A stretch of 37,747 bases of DNA from Streptomyces sp. MBT65 (GTDB lineage: Bacteria; Actinomycetota; Actinomycetes; Streptomycetales; Streptomycetaceae). Both the position numbers and the translations under genes were made by a program. The stretch's first letter is position 1. Each line of letters opens with the position of its first letter. Below are positions 37,706 through 37,747 of the stretch, one piece after another. The stretch spans positions 1-37,747 of the forward strand of contig NZ_JAENRY010000046.1 in assembly GCF_016612545.1 (NCBI RefSeq), given 5' to 3'. The notes beneath the pieces are model-generated. The model worked only from the letters and a program-made list of their open reading frames with translations, was not told the origin of the DNA and did not search any database.

Positions 37706-37747
37706 TGCCTTTGCCTCCGGCGGTCGGGCGGGCGGTCGGTGGGGGTC

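Overview
The window is chromosomal DNA from a Streptomyces or close relative. The reasons are the very high GC content with G/C-ending codons, frequent GTG starts, ATGA/GTGA stop-start overlaps, futalosine-pathway menaquinone genes, a geranylgeranyl-reductase/MenJ homologue, a PASTA-containing membrane Ser/Thr kinase style of signalling, and a complete nuoA-N operon. Much of it is core-genome respiratory and menaquinone DNA.

Layout, left to right. 1-2016: an M56-type membrane metalloprotease (+), perhaps coupled to a tiny upstream ORF, then about 0.8 kb of degenerate repeat DNA with no supportable gene. 2017-4059: recQ helicase (-). 4305-4826: a small secreted protein (+), followed by a strong bidirectional terminator. 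4885-20847: the 14-gene nuoA-N operon on the minus strand (respiratory complex I), almost every junction overlapping. A TGTGA-N6-TCACA operator (Rex-like or Crp-like) lies about 110 bp upstream of nuoA. 21593-22402: secreted NlpC/P60 cell-wall hydrolase (+). 22662-23288: peptide deformylase (+). 23319-24602: MenJ-like prenyl reductase (-). 24700-25206: GNAT acetyltransferase (+). 25300-25641: PASTA-domain protein (+) with a rare TTA codon at codon 3. 25658-26362: menG methyltransferase (-).

26445-30674 is the most distinctive accessory locus. It is a minus-strand operon of a small one-TM protein, a NodB deacetylase-GT2 synthase fusion, and an acyltransferase-3. This is the same set of functions as the staphylococcal icaADBC poly-N-acetylglucosamine operon, with deacetylase and synthase fused. 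Divergent from it (30992-32041) is a GH18 chitinase-like lipoprotein that could trim the product. I read the whole as a surface-exopolysaccharide synthesis, modification and trimming module.

32119-37115 is a minus-strand run: mqnA (chorismate dehydratase), a receptor-type Ser/Thr kinase, an A24 prepilin-peptidase-like membrane protein lacking the usual catalytic aspartates, mqnC (radical SAM), and a small amidohydrolase-like protein with no catalytic barrel. The window ends with a cold-shock protein gene (+) that has a long AT-richer leader containing a strong hairpin.

Functionally, mqnA, mqnC, menG and the MenJ-like reductase make and tailor menaquinone, the quinone that the neighbouring complex I reduces. 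The exopolysaccharide module, NlpC/P60 hydrolase, PASTA protein and Ser/Thr kinase concern the cell surface. No tRNA, rRNA, CRISPR array, transposase or phage gene was seen. All functional calls rest on reading motifs by eye; no database search was run.
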